Assembly: GCF_009469765.1 (NCBI RefSeq) | Contig: NZ_SSSQ01000004.1 | Location: 292,452 to 356,451 of the forward strand | Source: Dechloromonas hortensis | GTDB taxonomy: Bacteria; Pseudomonadota; Gammaproteobacteria; Burkholderiales; Rhodocyclaceae | DNA: 64,000 bases | Direction of reading: 5' to 3' | Shown: positions 50,765-59,147 of the stretch, in pieces | Layout: each line of letters opens with the position of its first letter | How positions within the stretch are numbered: the first letter of the stretch is position 1 | Program-made: the position numbers and the translations under genes | The notes under the pieces: model-generated | What the model was told of the DNA's origin: nothing | Databases searched by the model: none | The model's input: only the letters and a program-made list of their open reading frames with translations

Positions 50765-53212
50765 TCAGACCGCGACCGGCACGATGGGGATGAACTGCTT
50801 GATCGCTTCCGGCTCGCGGGACGTCGCCCACGGGTCCTTGGCATCCTTCAGCGAGTCGAGCAGCGCGGCGTAGAGCGCCTTGCGGCCTTCTTCATCCTCA
50901 AGAATCTTGCCCTTGACGTAGTCCATGCCGACCCGTTCCAGGTAATGGCAGGTGCGCTCCAGGTACCAGCCTTCGAGGCGGTAGAGCTGCAGGAAGGCGC
51001 CGGAATATTCCATGACGTCCTCGTCCGAATTCACCTTGCACAGGAACTGGGCGACTTCGGTCTTGATGCCGCCGTTGCCGGCGATGTAGATCTCGTAGCC
51101 GGAATCGACACCGATGATGCCGACGTCCTTGATGCCGGCCTCGGCGCAGTTGCGCGGGCAGCCGGAAACGGCCAGCTTGACCTTGTGCGGCGCGTACATG
51201 TCGAACAGCATCTTTTCCAGCTTGACGCCCATCGACATCGCCAGCTGCGTGCCGAAGCGGCAGTGCTCGGCGCCGACGCAGGTCTTCACGGTGCGGATCG
51301 ACTTGCCGTAGGCGTGGCCGGAGACCATGCCGGCGGCGTTCAAATCGGCCCACATGGCCGGCAGGTCTTCCTTCTTGACGCCCAACAGGTCGATACGCTG
51401 ACCGCCGGTCACCTTGACGGTCGGCACGTTGTACTTTTCGGCGGCGTCGGCGATGGCGCGCAGTTCGTTCGGCGTCGTCAGGCCGCCCCACATCCGCGGG
51501 ACCACCGAGTAGGTGCCGTCCTTCTGGATGTTGGCGTGCGACCGCTCGTTGATGAAGCGCGACTGCGGATCGTCGTTGGCTTCGTGCGGCCAGGTCGAGA
51601 TCAAGTAGTAGTTGATGGCCGGGCGGCACTTGTCGCAGCCGTTCGGCGTCTTCCACTCGAGCGCCTTGAAGACGGCTTCCTTGTTGGTCAGGTGCTGGTC
51701 GAGGATGGCCTCGCGCACCATCTTGTGCGAATGATCGGTACAGCCGCAGACCGGCTTCTTGTCGGAAGCGGCCGGCGTGTAGGCGCCGCCGATGGTCGAG
51801 GCGAGGATCTGCTCGACCAGGCCGGCACAGGAGCCGCAGGAAGAGGCAGCCTTGGTGTGCTTCTTGACCTCGTCCAGCGTGAACAAGCCCTTGGCCTTGA
51901 TCGCCTGGACGATGACGCCCTTGGTGATGCCGTTACAGCCGCAAACCTCGGCGCTGTCCGGCATGTCGGCGGCCTTGCTCTTGCCGGCATGGCCGACGTC
52001 GCCAACCAGCGACTGGCCGAAGATCAGCTGGTCGCGGATGTCGTGAATGTCGCGGCCGTCCTTCAGCAACTGGAAGTACCACGGGCCGTCGGCCGTGTCG
52101 CCGTACATGACGCCGCCGACCAGCTTGTTGTCCTTGATGACCAGCTTCTTGTAGACGCCGCCGTAGGGGTCGTTGAGGACGATTTCCTCGGTGCCCTCGC
52201 CGCCCATGTAGTTGCCGGCCGAGAAGAGGTCGATGCCGGTGACCTTGAGCTTGGTCGAGGTCACCGAGCCGGTGTAGCGGCCGATGCCGTAGCCGGCCAG
52301 ATGGTTGGCGGCGACCTTGGCCTGCTCGAAGAGCGGCGCAACCAGGCCGTAGGCGATGCCGCGATGGCTGACGCACTCGCCGACCGCGTATACCTTCGGG
52401 TCGTAGGTCTGCATCGTGTCGTTTACGACGATGCCGCGATTGCAGTAGATGCCGGAGGATTCGGCCAGCGCGTAGTTCGGGCGGATGCCGGCGGCCATGA
52501 CGACGAGGTCGGCCGGAATCTGCATGCCGTCCTTGAAGCGGATCGCGGCAACGCGGCCGGACTCACCTTGAATGAGCGCCTCGGTCTGCTTTTGCAGCAG
52601 GAACTTGAGGCCCTTGTCTTCGAGCGACTTCTGCAGCATCTTGCCGGCGACTTCGTCGAGCTGGCGCTCGAGCAACCAGGGACCGATATGGACGACGGTG
52701 ACGTCCATGCCGCGCAGCTTCAGGCCGTTCGCCGCTTCCAGGCCGAGCAGGCCGCCGCCGATCACCACCGCGTGCTTGTGCAGCTTGGCGGCTTCGATCA
52801 TCTCGTCGGTGTCCTTGATGTCACGGTAACCGATGACGCCGGGCAGATCGTTGCCGGGAATCGGCAGCATGAACGGCGTCGAACCGGTGGCGACGAGCAG
52901 GCGGTCGTATTCTTCTTCGGTACCGTCCTCGGCGATGACCTTGCGTTTGACGCGGTCGATCTTGGCGATCTGCTTGCCGGTGTGCAGCTTGATGCCGTTT
53001 TCCTTGTACCAGTCCAGTTCGTTGAGAACGATTTCCTGGACGGTCATTTCACCGGCGAGGACCGGCGACAGCAGGATGCGGTTGTAGTTCGGATGCGGTT
53101 CGGCGCCGAAGATCGTGATGTCGTAGTGATCCGGCTTGATCTTCAGCAGTTCTTCGACGGTGCGGACACCGGCCATGCCGTTGCCGATCAGGACGAGACG
53201 GGGTTTGCTCAT
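50765..53212 (-). CDS. nirB: Nitrite reductase (NADH) large subunit
   Basis: An 815-residue siroheme nitrite reductase. N-terminal FAD/NAD domain (LVLIGNGMAGVRTVEELL, residues about 4-20), BFD-like [2Fe-2S] Cys region (VCGCNGITKGV and CGSCAGLVEQIL), then the ferredoxin-like and siroheme/[4Fe-4S] half with Cys in TCVGAEHCRFGT and SGCPRNCAEAGIKDVG. ATG 53212 has GGAG nine bases upstream. It makes ammonia for assimilation with nirD. A sigma-54 promoter and ANTAR-like leader precede it. Confidence 0.97.
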   Translation of the reverse strand: MSKPRLVLIGNGMAGVRTVEELLKIKPDHYDITIFGAEPHPNYNRILLSPVLAGEMTVQEIVLNELDWYKENGIKLHTGKQIAKIDRVKRKVIAEDGTEEEYDRLLVATGSTPFMLPIPGNDLPGVIGYRDIKDTDEMIEAAKLHKHAVVIGGGLLGLEAANGLKLRGMDVTVVHIGPWLLERQLDEVAGKMLQKSLEDKGLKFLLQKQTEALIQGESGRVAAIRFKDGMQIPADLVVMAAGIRPNYALAESSGIYCNRGIVVNDTMQTYDPKVYAVGECVSHRGIAYGLVAPLFEQAKVAANHLAGYGIGRYTGSVTSTKLKVTGIDLFSAGNYMGGEGTEEIVLNDPYGGVYKKLVIKDNKLVGGVMYGDTADGPWYFQLLKDGRDIHDIRDQLIFGQSLVGDVGHAGKSKAADMPDSAEVCGCNGITKGVIVQAIKAKGLFTLDEVKKHTKAASSCGSCAGLVEQILASTIGGAYTPAASDKKPVCGCTDHSHKMVREAILDQHLTNKEAVFKALEWKTPNGCDKCRPAINYYLISTWPHEANDDPQSRFINERSHANIQKDGTYSVVPRMWGGLTTPNELRAIADAAEKYNVPTVKVTGGQRIDLLGVKKEDLPAMWADLNAAGMVSGHAYGKSIRTVKTCVGAEHCRFGTQLAMSMGVKLEKMLFDMYAPHKVKLAVSGCPRNCAEAGIKDVGIIGVDSGYEIYIAGNGGIKTEVAQFLCKVNSDEDVMEYSGAFLQLYRLEGWYLERTCHYLERVGMDYVKGKILEDEEGRKALYAALLDSLKDAKDPWATSREPEAIKQFIPIVPVAV

Positions 53213-53263
53213 TTTTGGCTCCAACGTTGCGCGCACCCGCAGGTGCAAAATTTACTTCAGCGC

Positions 53264-53299
53264 ATGACGTCGTTGCCATCGGACCGCCCCCGTTGGCGG
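53264..53299 (-). ncRNA. ANTAR two-hairpin leader element, nirB
   Basis: Minus-strand hairpins CCGCC-AACGGG-GGCGG (53299-53284) and ATGGC-AACGAC-GTCAT (53279-53264), four bases apart, identical in both stems and loops to the narK element; flanks are conserved only in part. Confidence 0.8.
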
Positions 53300-53326
53300 T
53301 TGATTCGCTGTATCGGCTTCACTATT

Positions 53327-53342
53327 CGCAAACAGCGTGCCA
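53327..53342 (-). promoter_or_regulatory. Sigma-54 promoter of nirBD
   Basis: Minus strand TGGCACGCTGTTTGCG fits TGGCAC-N5-TTGCN; the start of transcription should be near 53315. Confidence 0.88.
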
Positions 53343-53396
53343 GATACATAAAGCTTTGATTTTCAGTGTTTTTGCGGCGTTGACCGCAGGCATCGC

Positions 53397-53432
53397 GCAC
53401 CAAAAGCGGGCAAGCCATACCAAGGCGGTGCA
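53397..53432. promoter_or_regulatory. Paired NtrC-like sites upstream of nirB
   Basis: GCACCAAAAG (from 53397) and GCGGTGCA (to 53432) lie 55 and 90 bases beyond the -24 box, the same distances as before narK. Confidence 0.6.
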
Positions 53433-53441
53433 GATTCCGGC

Positions 53442-54431
53442 CTAGTTGCCGCCCACCGCCAGTCCGGTCGCCTCGACGGCGACAATGGCCTTGGCCTGGT
53501 TGAAATCCTCGGCATAGCCGCTGGCATACAACAGGCAGGCCAGTTGATTGGCAATCGGCTTGGGCAGCGGAATCTGCTTGTCGAGCACGCGCCGGATCCA
53601 CTTCGCCGTGCTCGCCGCATCATTGCTTTCGGGCAGATTGGGCAGGGCGCGCAGGCTCTCGTGTTCGGCTTCGAACAGGACATCAACCACGCCGTCATGG
53701 ATGAACTCCAGACGCGGCCGGCGCTTCGGGTTGGCGAAGGGCTCGCCTTCGGTGCCGCGCAGCAGTAGGCCGCGTTGGCCGCGATTGAGCAAGATGTTGC
53801 GCATCAGGTCGATGAAGTCCGGATGCGTCGCCGGCGCAACCAGCACCGCGTCGCCGCGGAAAGGGTTGAGCAGCTTGACCAGACTGTGGGCGCTGTTACG
53901 CACGCCGAGCCGGCTGCGCAGCCCAAGCAGGCTGTGCATACCCGGACAGAGCCCGGTCAGCGGTAGAAAGGCCAGGCCGTCGGCATCGAGCGCCGCCTGC
54001 GCCTGGGTGGTCGAGGTCAGCGGCATGACGCCCAGCTCACGGAAAATCAGGCTGGAGCTGACCCGGCCGAAGCCTTCGAGCAGGCCATGGACCAGCACCG
54101 GCACGCCGAAACGCTGCAGCAGCAAGGCCAGCAGCGGCGTCAGGTTGGCTTCCTTGCGACCGCCGTTATAGGTCGGCAGGACGACCGGCCGGACGCGGCC
54201 GTGCGGCATGTCGAGCAGATGGGTCCGGTCGTCGGCAGCCGACAGGAAGCCGAGCATCTCGTCGAGGGACTCGCCCTTGACGCGCAGGCCAAGCATGATG
54301 GCGCCCAGTTCGAGATCCGGGACGCCGCCGTCGAGCATCGCGGCGTAGAGCTGGCGTGCATCATCCAGCGGCAGATCGCGGGCGCCCTCGGCGCCGCGCC
54401 CGATTTCCTTGATGTAGTGTCCGTAACTCAT
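53442..54431 (-). CDS. ybiB: YbiB / TrpD2-family protein
   Basis: A 329-residue protein with the fold of anthranilate phosphoribosyltransferase but not a biosynthetic enzyme. MSYGHYIKEIGRG, DLELGAIMLGLRVKGES and PTYNGGRKEANLTPLLALLL match the YbiB/TrpD2 group, which binds nucleic acid in E. coli. It lies 18 bases after the nitrate reductase gene and ends next to the nirB regulatory DNA. Role in nitrate assimilation is unknown. Confidence 0.85.
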   Translation of the reverse strand: MSYGHYIKEIGRGAEGARDLPLDDARQLYAAMLDGGVPDLELGAIMLGLRVKGESLDEMLGFLSAADDRTHLLDMPHGRVRPVVLPTYNGGRKEANLTPLLALLLQRFGVPVLVHGLLEGFGRVSSSLIFRELGVMPLTSTTQAQAALDADGLAFLPLTGLCPGMHSLLGLRSRLGVRNSAHSLVKLLNPFRGDAVLVAPATHPDFIDLMRNILLNRGQRGLLLRGTEGEPFANPKRRPRLEFIHDGVVDVLFEAEHESLRALPNLPESNDAASTAKWIRRVLDKQIPLPKPIANQLACLLYASGYAEDFNQAKAIVAVEATGLAVGGN

Positions 54432-54449
54432 GGTCTCCTCCCGCCGCGA

Positions 54450-57173
54450 TCAGGCTGCCGCAGCTTGTTGTGGGGCGTGCTCGGCCGCCATGCGCTTGAT
54501 GTCCGGCAGGCAGGAGCCGCAAAAAGTTCCGCACTTCAGTTTGTCCTGCAACTGCGGCAGACTGCTGCCCTTGGCGAGTTCGGCATGAATCTGGACATCG
54601 CTGACATCGGCGCATTTGCAGACGATATTGCGCGGCGCGATGCTGACCGGCGGTTTGTCGGTCGGTGCCAGCGCGAAACGGATCAGGCTGGCATCCAGTT
54701 CGTCCTCCGCCATTGCCTGCTTCAGCCAGACCTGGGCCAGCGCCTCGCCGGCCAGGCGGACGCCGAGCAGGCGGCCTTCCCGGGCAATGGCCTTCTTGGC
54801 AATCTTGCGGCTGGCATCGTTGTAGAGAATGGCACCGTCTTCGCCGTCCATGCCGAACAGCCGATCGAGTTCAAGCAGTTCGGCGTCGTCGATCGCTGTC
54901 GCCGTTGCCGCCCGGAAGACGACCAGCGGCGTCTGGCGCCCGTAGAGACCGACCGTCGCATAGGGAAACTTGTTCAGGAAGGCGCGCGCCTGCTGGATCA
55001 GGACCAGCGCTGCGGCCTGACTTTCACAACGGCGGACGATGGCCAGCGGATACGGCAAATCGAGCCGGGTGATCTGCACCGCCGCGTGTTTCAGTTCCGG
55101 CTGCATCGAATAGGGGTCGATGGCATCGCTGGCCACGGCGTTGGAACCGGCCGTGTTCATGAACTGGTTGCCCCAGTGCATCGGCATCCAGGCCCGGCCT
55201 TTCTTCAGGCCGACCCGTTCGGCAATGCGCACCACCATCGCGCCGCGGGCATTGGTCACCCGGGCCAGATCGCCCGTGGTCAGGCCACGGTGCCGCATGT
55301 CGCACGGGTGCAAGGCGAGCAGCGGCTCGTCTTCGAGATTGAACAGGCGCGGCACGGTGCCGGTCCGGCTCATACCGTGCCACTGGTCGCGCATCCGACC
55401 GGAGAGCAGAGAAATCGGGAATTCGAGGCTGGTCGCTTCGGCTGTCGGCAGGTGCTCGATGGCAACGAAGCGGGCCTTGCCATCCGCCGTCGGGAAGCGG
55501 CCGTCTTCATAAAGGCGCGTCCGGCCAGCCGTCGCATCTGCCGGGTAAGGCCACTGCTGCGGCCCCTGGGCTTCGAGCTGGGCGTAGCTCAAACCGGTAA
55601 TGTCGAGGTCGCGGCCGCGCGTCGTCTCGCGATGCTCGTTGAAAATAGCCTCGGCATCGGCGTAGGGGAACAGACGATCGGCTGCGGCGTGTTCCAGCTT
55701 GGCGCCGAGGCGACGGGCGAAATCGACGACGATTTCCCAGTCGTGACGCGCCTCGCCAGGCGGCGGCACGGCCGACCGGACGCGCGTGATGCGCCGCTCC
55801 GAGTTGGTCACCGTGCCCTGCTTCTCGCCCCAGGCCGAGGCCGGGAGCAGCAGGTCGGCATAATCGGCGGTATCGGTGTTGCCATAGGCTTCCTGCAGCA
55901 CGACATATTCCGCCGCCTGCAAGGCTTCGCGCACCGCCGCCTGGTTGGGCAGCGATTGCGCCGGATTGGTGCAGGCGATCCAGACCGCTTTGATCTCGCC
56001 GGTTTTCAGGCTTTTGAACAAGTCGACCGCCGACTTGCCCGGTTTGGCCGGTACAAAGGGCACGCCCCACAGCTTGGCAATCTCGGCCCGATGCTCGGGG
56101 TTGCCCAGGTCGCGGTGAGCTGACAGCAGGTTGGCCAGGCCGCCGACTTCGCGGCCACCCATCGCATTCGGTTGGCCGGTCAGTGAGAACGGCCCGGCAC
56201 CGGGCTTGCCGATCTGACCGGTGGCCAGATGCAGGTGAATGATGCCGGCGTTATTGTGCGTGCCATGCGCCGACTGGTTCAAGCCTTGGCAGTACATCGA
56301 CAGCGAGGCCTTGCTGGCGCCGAACCAGCGCGCCGCCTTGACGATGTCGGCTGCCGTCACGCCGCACAGATCGGCGACGACCGCCGGCGTGTAATTGCGA
56401 ACGATTTCCTTGAGCGCCGCAAAACCGGTGGTGTGCGCCTCGACGTAATCGAGATCGACCATGCCCTCGGCAATCAGCACATGCAACAGGCCGTTGAACA
56501 AGGCGATGTCGGAACCTGGCTGGATCGCCAGATGCAGATCGGCGAGCTCGGCACTTTCCGAGCGGCGCGGATCGACGACGATGATTTTGAGTTCGGGATT
56601 CGCCGCCTTGGCATCCTCGATCCGCCGGAAGATGATCGGATGGGCAATCGCCGGGTTGGCGCCGGCGATCAGAATCACCTTGGCCTGATCGATATCCTCG
56701 TAGCTGCAGGGCGGCGCATCGGCCCCCAGCGTCTGCTTGTAGCCGGCGACGGCCGACGACATGCAGAGCCGCGAATTGGTATCGACGTTGTTGGTCCCGA
56801 TCAGGCCCTTGGCCAGCTTGTTGAAGACATAGTAGTCCTCGGTCATCAGCTGGCCGGAGATATAGAAGGCCACCGAATCCGGCCCGTGGGTGCGGATCGT
56901 CTCGGCAAAGCGGCTGGCCGCCTCGTCGAGCGCGGCATCCCAGGCCAGACGCTGGCGTGGCCCGCCGCGCGCTGCCCTTTTTTCGGGATAGTGCAGGCGA
57001 CAGGTGCTGTCCGCCGTCAGGTGCAGCGTCGCACCTTTGGTGCACAAGCGACCGCGATTGGCCGGATGATCGGGATCGCCGCGCACACCGGTAATCCGGC
57101 CGTCCTCGGTTTCGATCACGACTCCGCAGCCGACGCCGCAGTAGCAACAGGTGGATTTGACATCGTTTTTCAT
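54450..57173 (-). CDS. nasA: Assimilatory nitrate reductase, catalytic subunit
   Basis: A 907-residue molybdopterin (bis-MGD) oxidoreductase. The N-terminal [4Fe-4S] motif is CCYCGVGCGV (residues 9-18) with a later Cys in RLCTKG; NGLLHVLIAEG and AVRRP-type segments of the MGD domains follow. The C-terminal 60 residues add a BFD-like [2Fe-2S] domain (CKCADVS and CGTFCGSC). ATG 57173 has GGAAGG upstream. No separate NADH- or ferredoxin-linked small subunit is visible in the window, so its electron donor is unclear. It has its own sigma-54 promoter with almost no leader. Confidence 0.95.
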   Translation of the reverse strand: MKNDVKSTCCYCGVGCGVVIETEDGRITGVRGDPDHPANRGRLCTKGATLHLTADSTCRLHYPEKRAARGGPRQRLAWDAALDEAASRFAETIRTHGPDSVAFYISGQLMTEDYYVFNKLAKGLIGTNNVDTNSRLCMSSAVAGYKQTLGADAPPCSYEDIDQAKVILIAGANPAIAHPIIFRRIEDAKAANPELKIIVVDPRRSESAELADLHLAIQPGSDIALFNGLLHVLIAEGMVDLDYVEAHTTGFAALKEIVRNYTPAVVADLCGVTAADIVKAARWFGASKASLSMYCQGLNQSAHGTHNNAGIIHLHLATGQIGKPGAGPFSLTGQPNAMGGREVGGLANLLSAHRDLGNPEHRAEIAKLWGVPFVPAKPGKSAVDLFKSLKTGEIKAVWIACTNPAQSLPNQAAVREALQAAEYVVLQEAYGNTDTADYADLLLPASAWGEKQGTVTNSERRITRVRSAVPPPGEARHDWEIVVDFARRLGAKLEHAAADRLFPYADAEAIFNEHRETTRGRDLDITGLSYAQLEAQGPQQWPYPADATAGRTRLYEDGRFPTADGKARFVAIEHLPTAEATSLEFPISLLSGRMRDQWHGMSRTGTVPRLFNLEDEPLLALHPCDMRHRGLTTGDLARVTNARGAMVVRIAERVGLKKGRAWMPMHWGNQFMNTAGSNAVASDAIDPYSMQPELKHAAVQITRLDLPYPLAIVRRCESQAAALVLIQQARAFLNKFPYATVGLYGRQTPLVVFRAATATAIDDAELLELDRLFGMDGEDGAILYNDASRKIAKKAIAREGRLLGVRLAGEALAQVWLKQAMAEDELDASLIRFALAPTDKPPVSIAPRNIVCKCADVSDVQIHAELAKGSSLPQLQDKLKCGTFCGSCLPDIKRMAAEHAPQQAAAA

Positions 57174-57197
57174 AATTTTCCTTCCGGCTTGCCTTTT

Positions 57198-57213
57198 AGC
57201 AACAGACATGCCA
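57198..57213 (-). promoter_or_regulatory. Sigma-54 promoter of nitrate reductase operon
   Basis: Minus strand TGGCATGTCTGTTGCT fits TGGCAY-N5-TTGCW. The expected start is only about 13 bases before the ATG, leaving no room for an ANTAR leader. Confidence 0.75.
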
Positions 57214-57239
57214 CATCGGAAAATCATGGACTTGAACGA

Positions 57240-57276
57240 AAAACGGGGAGAATCCCGACTGGAATCTCCCCGTTTT
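57240..57276 (-). terminator. Terminator of sspAB
   Basis: AAAACGGGGAGA / TCTCCCCGTTTT 12-base arms with a 13-base loop and T run on the minus strand; it separates sspB from the nitrate reductase promoter. Confidence 0.9.
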
Positions 57277-57301
57277 GGTGCGTCGACCGCAGCAAGCGTC
57301 C

Positions 57302-57733
57302 CTATTTGATGCGTTGCAGCTTGGGACGCCCTCCTTCTGGGCGTGGCGGCTCGGGCGGCTCCTCTTCGGACGGCGTTTCCAGCGCTTGCGCCGAAAGCTC
57401 TTCCTCGCTGAAACCTGTCTCGCTGTCGAGCTCGAAAGCCATGCCGGCACCGTTCTCACGGGCGTAAATCGCCGTCACCTGCGACACCGGGACCGACAAC
57501 TCGCGAGCCACACCGCCGAAGCGGGCCTGGAACTCGACGAAGTCGTTGCCGATCTGCAACTTGTTGGTCGCATCCGGCCCGAGATTCAGCACGATCTGAC
57601 CATCGCGGACAAACTCGCGCGGCACGCGTGTGTTGGCATCGACCGATACGGCGATATGCGGCGTAAAGCCGTTATCGCAGCACCACTCCCAGATGGCCCG
57701 CAGCAGGTAGGGCTTGGTGGAAGGAAGTCCCAT
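57302..57733 (-). CDS. sspB: ClpXP specificity-enhancing factor SspB
   Basis: A 143-residue ssrA-tag adaptor. The folded part (residues 1-100) has KPYLLRAIWEWCCDNGFTPHI and GGVARELSVPVSQVTAIYARENG; the tail is Glu/Pro rich and ends in RPKLQRIK, resembling the conserved ClpX-binding peptide of SspB. It delivers ssrA-tagged proteins to ClpXP. It starts three bases after sspA. Confidence 0.93.
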   Translation of the reverse strand: MGLPSTKPYLLRAIWEWCCDNGFTPHIAVSVDANTRVPREFVRDGQIVLNLGPDATNKLQIGNDFVEFQARFGGVARELSVPVSQVTAIYARENGAGMAFELDSETGFSEEELSAQALETPSEEEPPEPPRPEGGRPKLQRIK

Positions 57734-57736
57734 GCC

Positions 57737-58333
57737 TTACTTGCGCATTGCCTTTTCAGACGGCGTCAGCGCATCGATAAAGCCCTGACGGCTGAAAATG
57801 CGCTCGGCGTACTTCATCAGCGGTGCGGCCGCCTTGCCGAGATCGATGCCGTAATGATCCAGACGCCACAGCAACGGGGCAATGGCAACGTCGAGCATCG
57901 AGAAGTCATCGCCCAGCATGAATTTCTGCTTGCTGAAGATCGGAATGATTTCCGTCAGACGGGCCTTGATTTCCTGACGCGCCTTGTCGGCGGTCTTGGC
58001 ATTCTTCTCGATCACTTCCATGAAGGAGAAGATTTCACGCTCCATGCCAACCAGCAGCTGGCGGGCGCGGGCGCGCATGATCGGGTCAGCCGGCATCAGT
58101 TGCGGATGCGGGAAACGTTCATCGATATATTCGTTGATGATGTTCGGCTCGAACAGGACCAGGTCGCGCTCGACCAGAACCGGCACGCGATTGTGCGGAT
58201 TGATCGCCGCCATCTCTTCCGGCTTGTTGAACATGTCGACGTCGATGACCTGAAAATCCATGCCCTTTTCGAACAGGACAATGCGGCAACGGTGGCTAAA
58301 TGGGCAGGTAGTGCCCGAATAGAGGTTCATCAT
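57737..58333 (-). CDS. sspA: Stringent starvation protein A
   Basis: A 198-residue GST-fold protein that binds RNA polymerase. MNLYSGTTCPFSHRCRIVLFEKG is the thioredoxin-like start and PHNRVPVLVERDLVLFE the following strand. It is co-transcribed with sspB. The sspA-sspB pair downstream of the bc1 genes is a common beta/gammaproteobacterial layout. Confidence 0.93.
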   Translation of the reverse strand: MMNLYSGTTCPFSHRCRIVLFEKGMDFQVIDVDMFNKPEEMAAINPHNRVPVLVERDLVLFEPNIINEYIDERFPHPQLMPADPIMRARARQLLVGMEREIFSFMEVIEKNAKTADKARQEIKARLTEIIPIFSKQKFMLGDDFSMLDVAIAPLLWRLDHYGIDLGKAAAPLMKYAERIFSRQGFIDALTPSEKAMRK

Positions 58334-58360
58334 TTGTGGTAACCCTCAAAATGAGATTCG

Positions 58361-58395
58361 GCATCGGGGGCTGGCCTGAGCCAAACCCGCGATGC
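58361..58395 (-). terminator. Possible hairpin after petC
   Basis: GCATCG (58361-58366) and CGATGC (58390-58395) close a GC-rich stem after the petC stop, with only a weak T tract. Read-through into sspA is possible. Confidence 0.4.
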
Positions 58396-58416
58396 CGTTA
58401 GCTGATCCGGGATGGA

Positions 58417-59136
58417 TCAGTGTATATCTTTCCAGTATTCCTTCTTCAACGCGTAAGCGACGACGAAGAGCAAAGCCAGGAAGGCGAGCACGCCAAACCC
58501 GAGCTTCTGACGGAACTCTTGCTGCGGCTCGGCCATCCAGACCATGAAGCCGACCAGGTCGGAAATCGCCTTGTCGTATTCAGCCGGTGCCATCTGACCC
58601 GGCACCGCCAGTTCCAGCTTGTGCGTTTCATGATTCCGCACTTGCTGGCCTTGCAGCGCATACAGGATATGCGGCATGCCGACATTCTCGAACACCGCGT
58701 TGTTCCAGCCCGTCGGACGATTATCGTCACGATAGAAGGAACGCAGGTAGGTGTACAGCCAGTCGGCACCGGCGCCGGCATTACCGGCTTCGCCGCGGGC
58801 CCGGGCAACGATGGTCAGGTCCGGCGGCGTCGCGCCGAACCACAGCTTCTGCTCGTCGGAACGCGCCGCAACCCGCATCAGCTCGCCGATCTTGTCGGAG
58901 GTGAACATCAGGTTGTCCTTGACCTGCTGCTCGCTCAGACCGAGATCGAGCAGGTTCTTGTAGCGCAGGTAAGATGCACCGTGACAGTTCAGGCAGTAAT
59001 TGACGAACAGTTTGGCACCATTCTGCAAGGCCGCCTTGTCGCCAACCGAACCCGGCCACTTGTCGAGGTGGACCGCGCCGCCGCTGGCCAATGCCATGAC
59101 CGGCGCGAAGAGCAATGCGATCAGGAATTTTTTCAT
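58417..59136 (-). CDS. petC: Cytochrome c1 of bc1 complex
   Basis: A 239-residue heme c subunit of ubiquinol:cytochrome c reductase. Sec signal MKKFLIALLFAPVMALASG, heme motif CLNCH (residues about 48-52), Met ligand region further on, and a C-terminal TM anchor (LGFGVLAFLALLFVVAYALK). ATG 59136 has GAGG nine bases upstream; GTG 59151 and ATG 59145 in frame overlap the petB stop. Confidence 0.95.
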   Translation of the reverse strand: MKKFLIALLFAPVMALASGGAVHLDKWPGSVGDKAALQNGAKLFVNYCLNCHGASYLRYKNLLDLGLSEQQVKDNLMFTSDKIGELMRVAARSDEQKLWFGATPPDLTIVARARGEAGNAGAGADWLYTYLRSFYRDDNRPTGWNNAVFENVGMPHILYALQGQQVRNHETHKLELAVPGQMAPAEYDKAISDLVGFMVWMAEPQQEFRQKLGFGVLAFLALLFVVAYALKKEYWKDIH

Positions 59137-59147
59137 TTTTTGCATCC

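Noticed and set aside
50945..53359. An 804-codon plus-strand open frame
   Set aside because: It is antisense to nirB; its composition mirrors codon bias and it runs through the nirB promoter.
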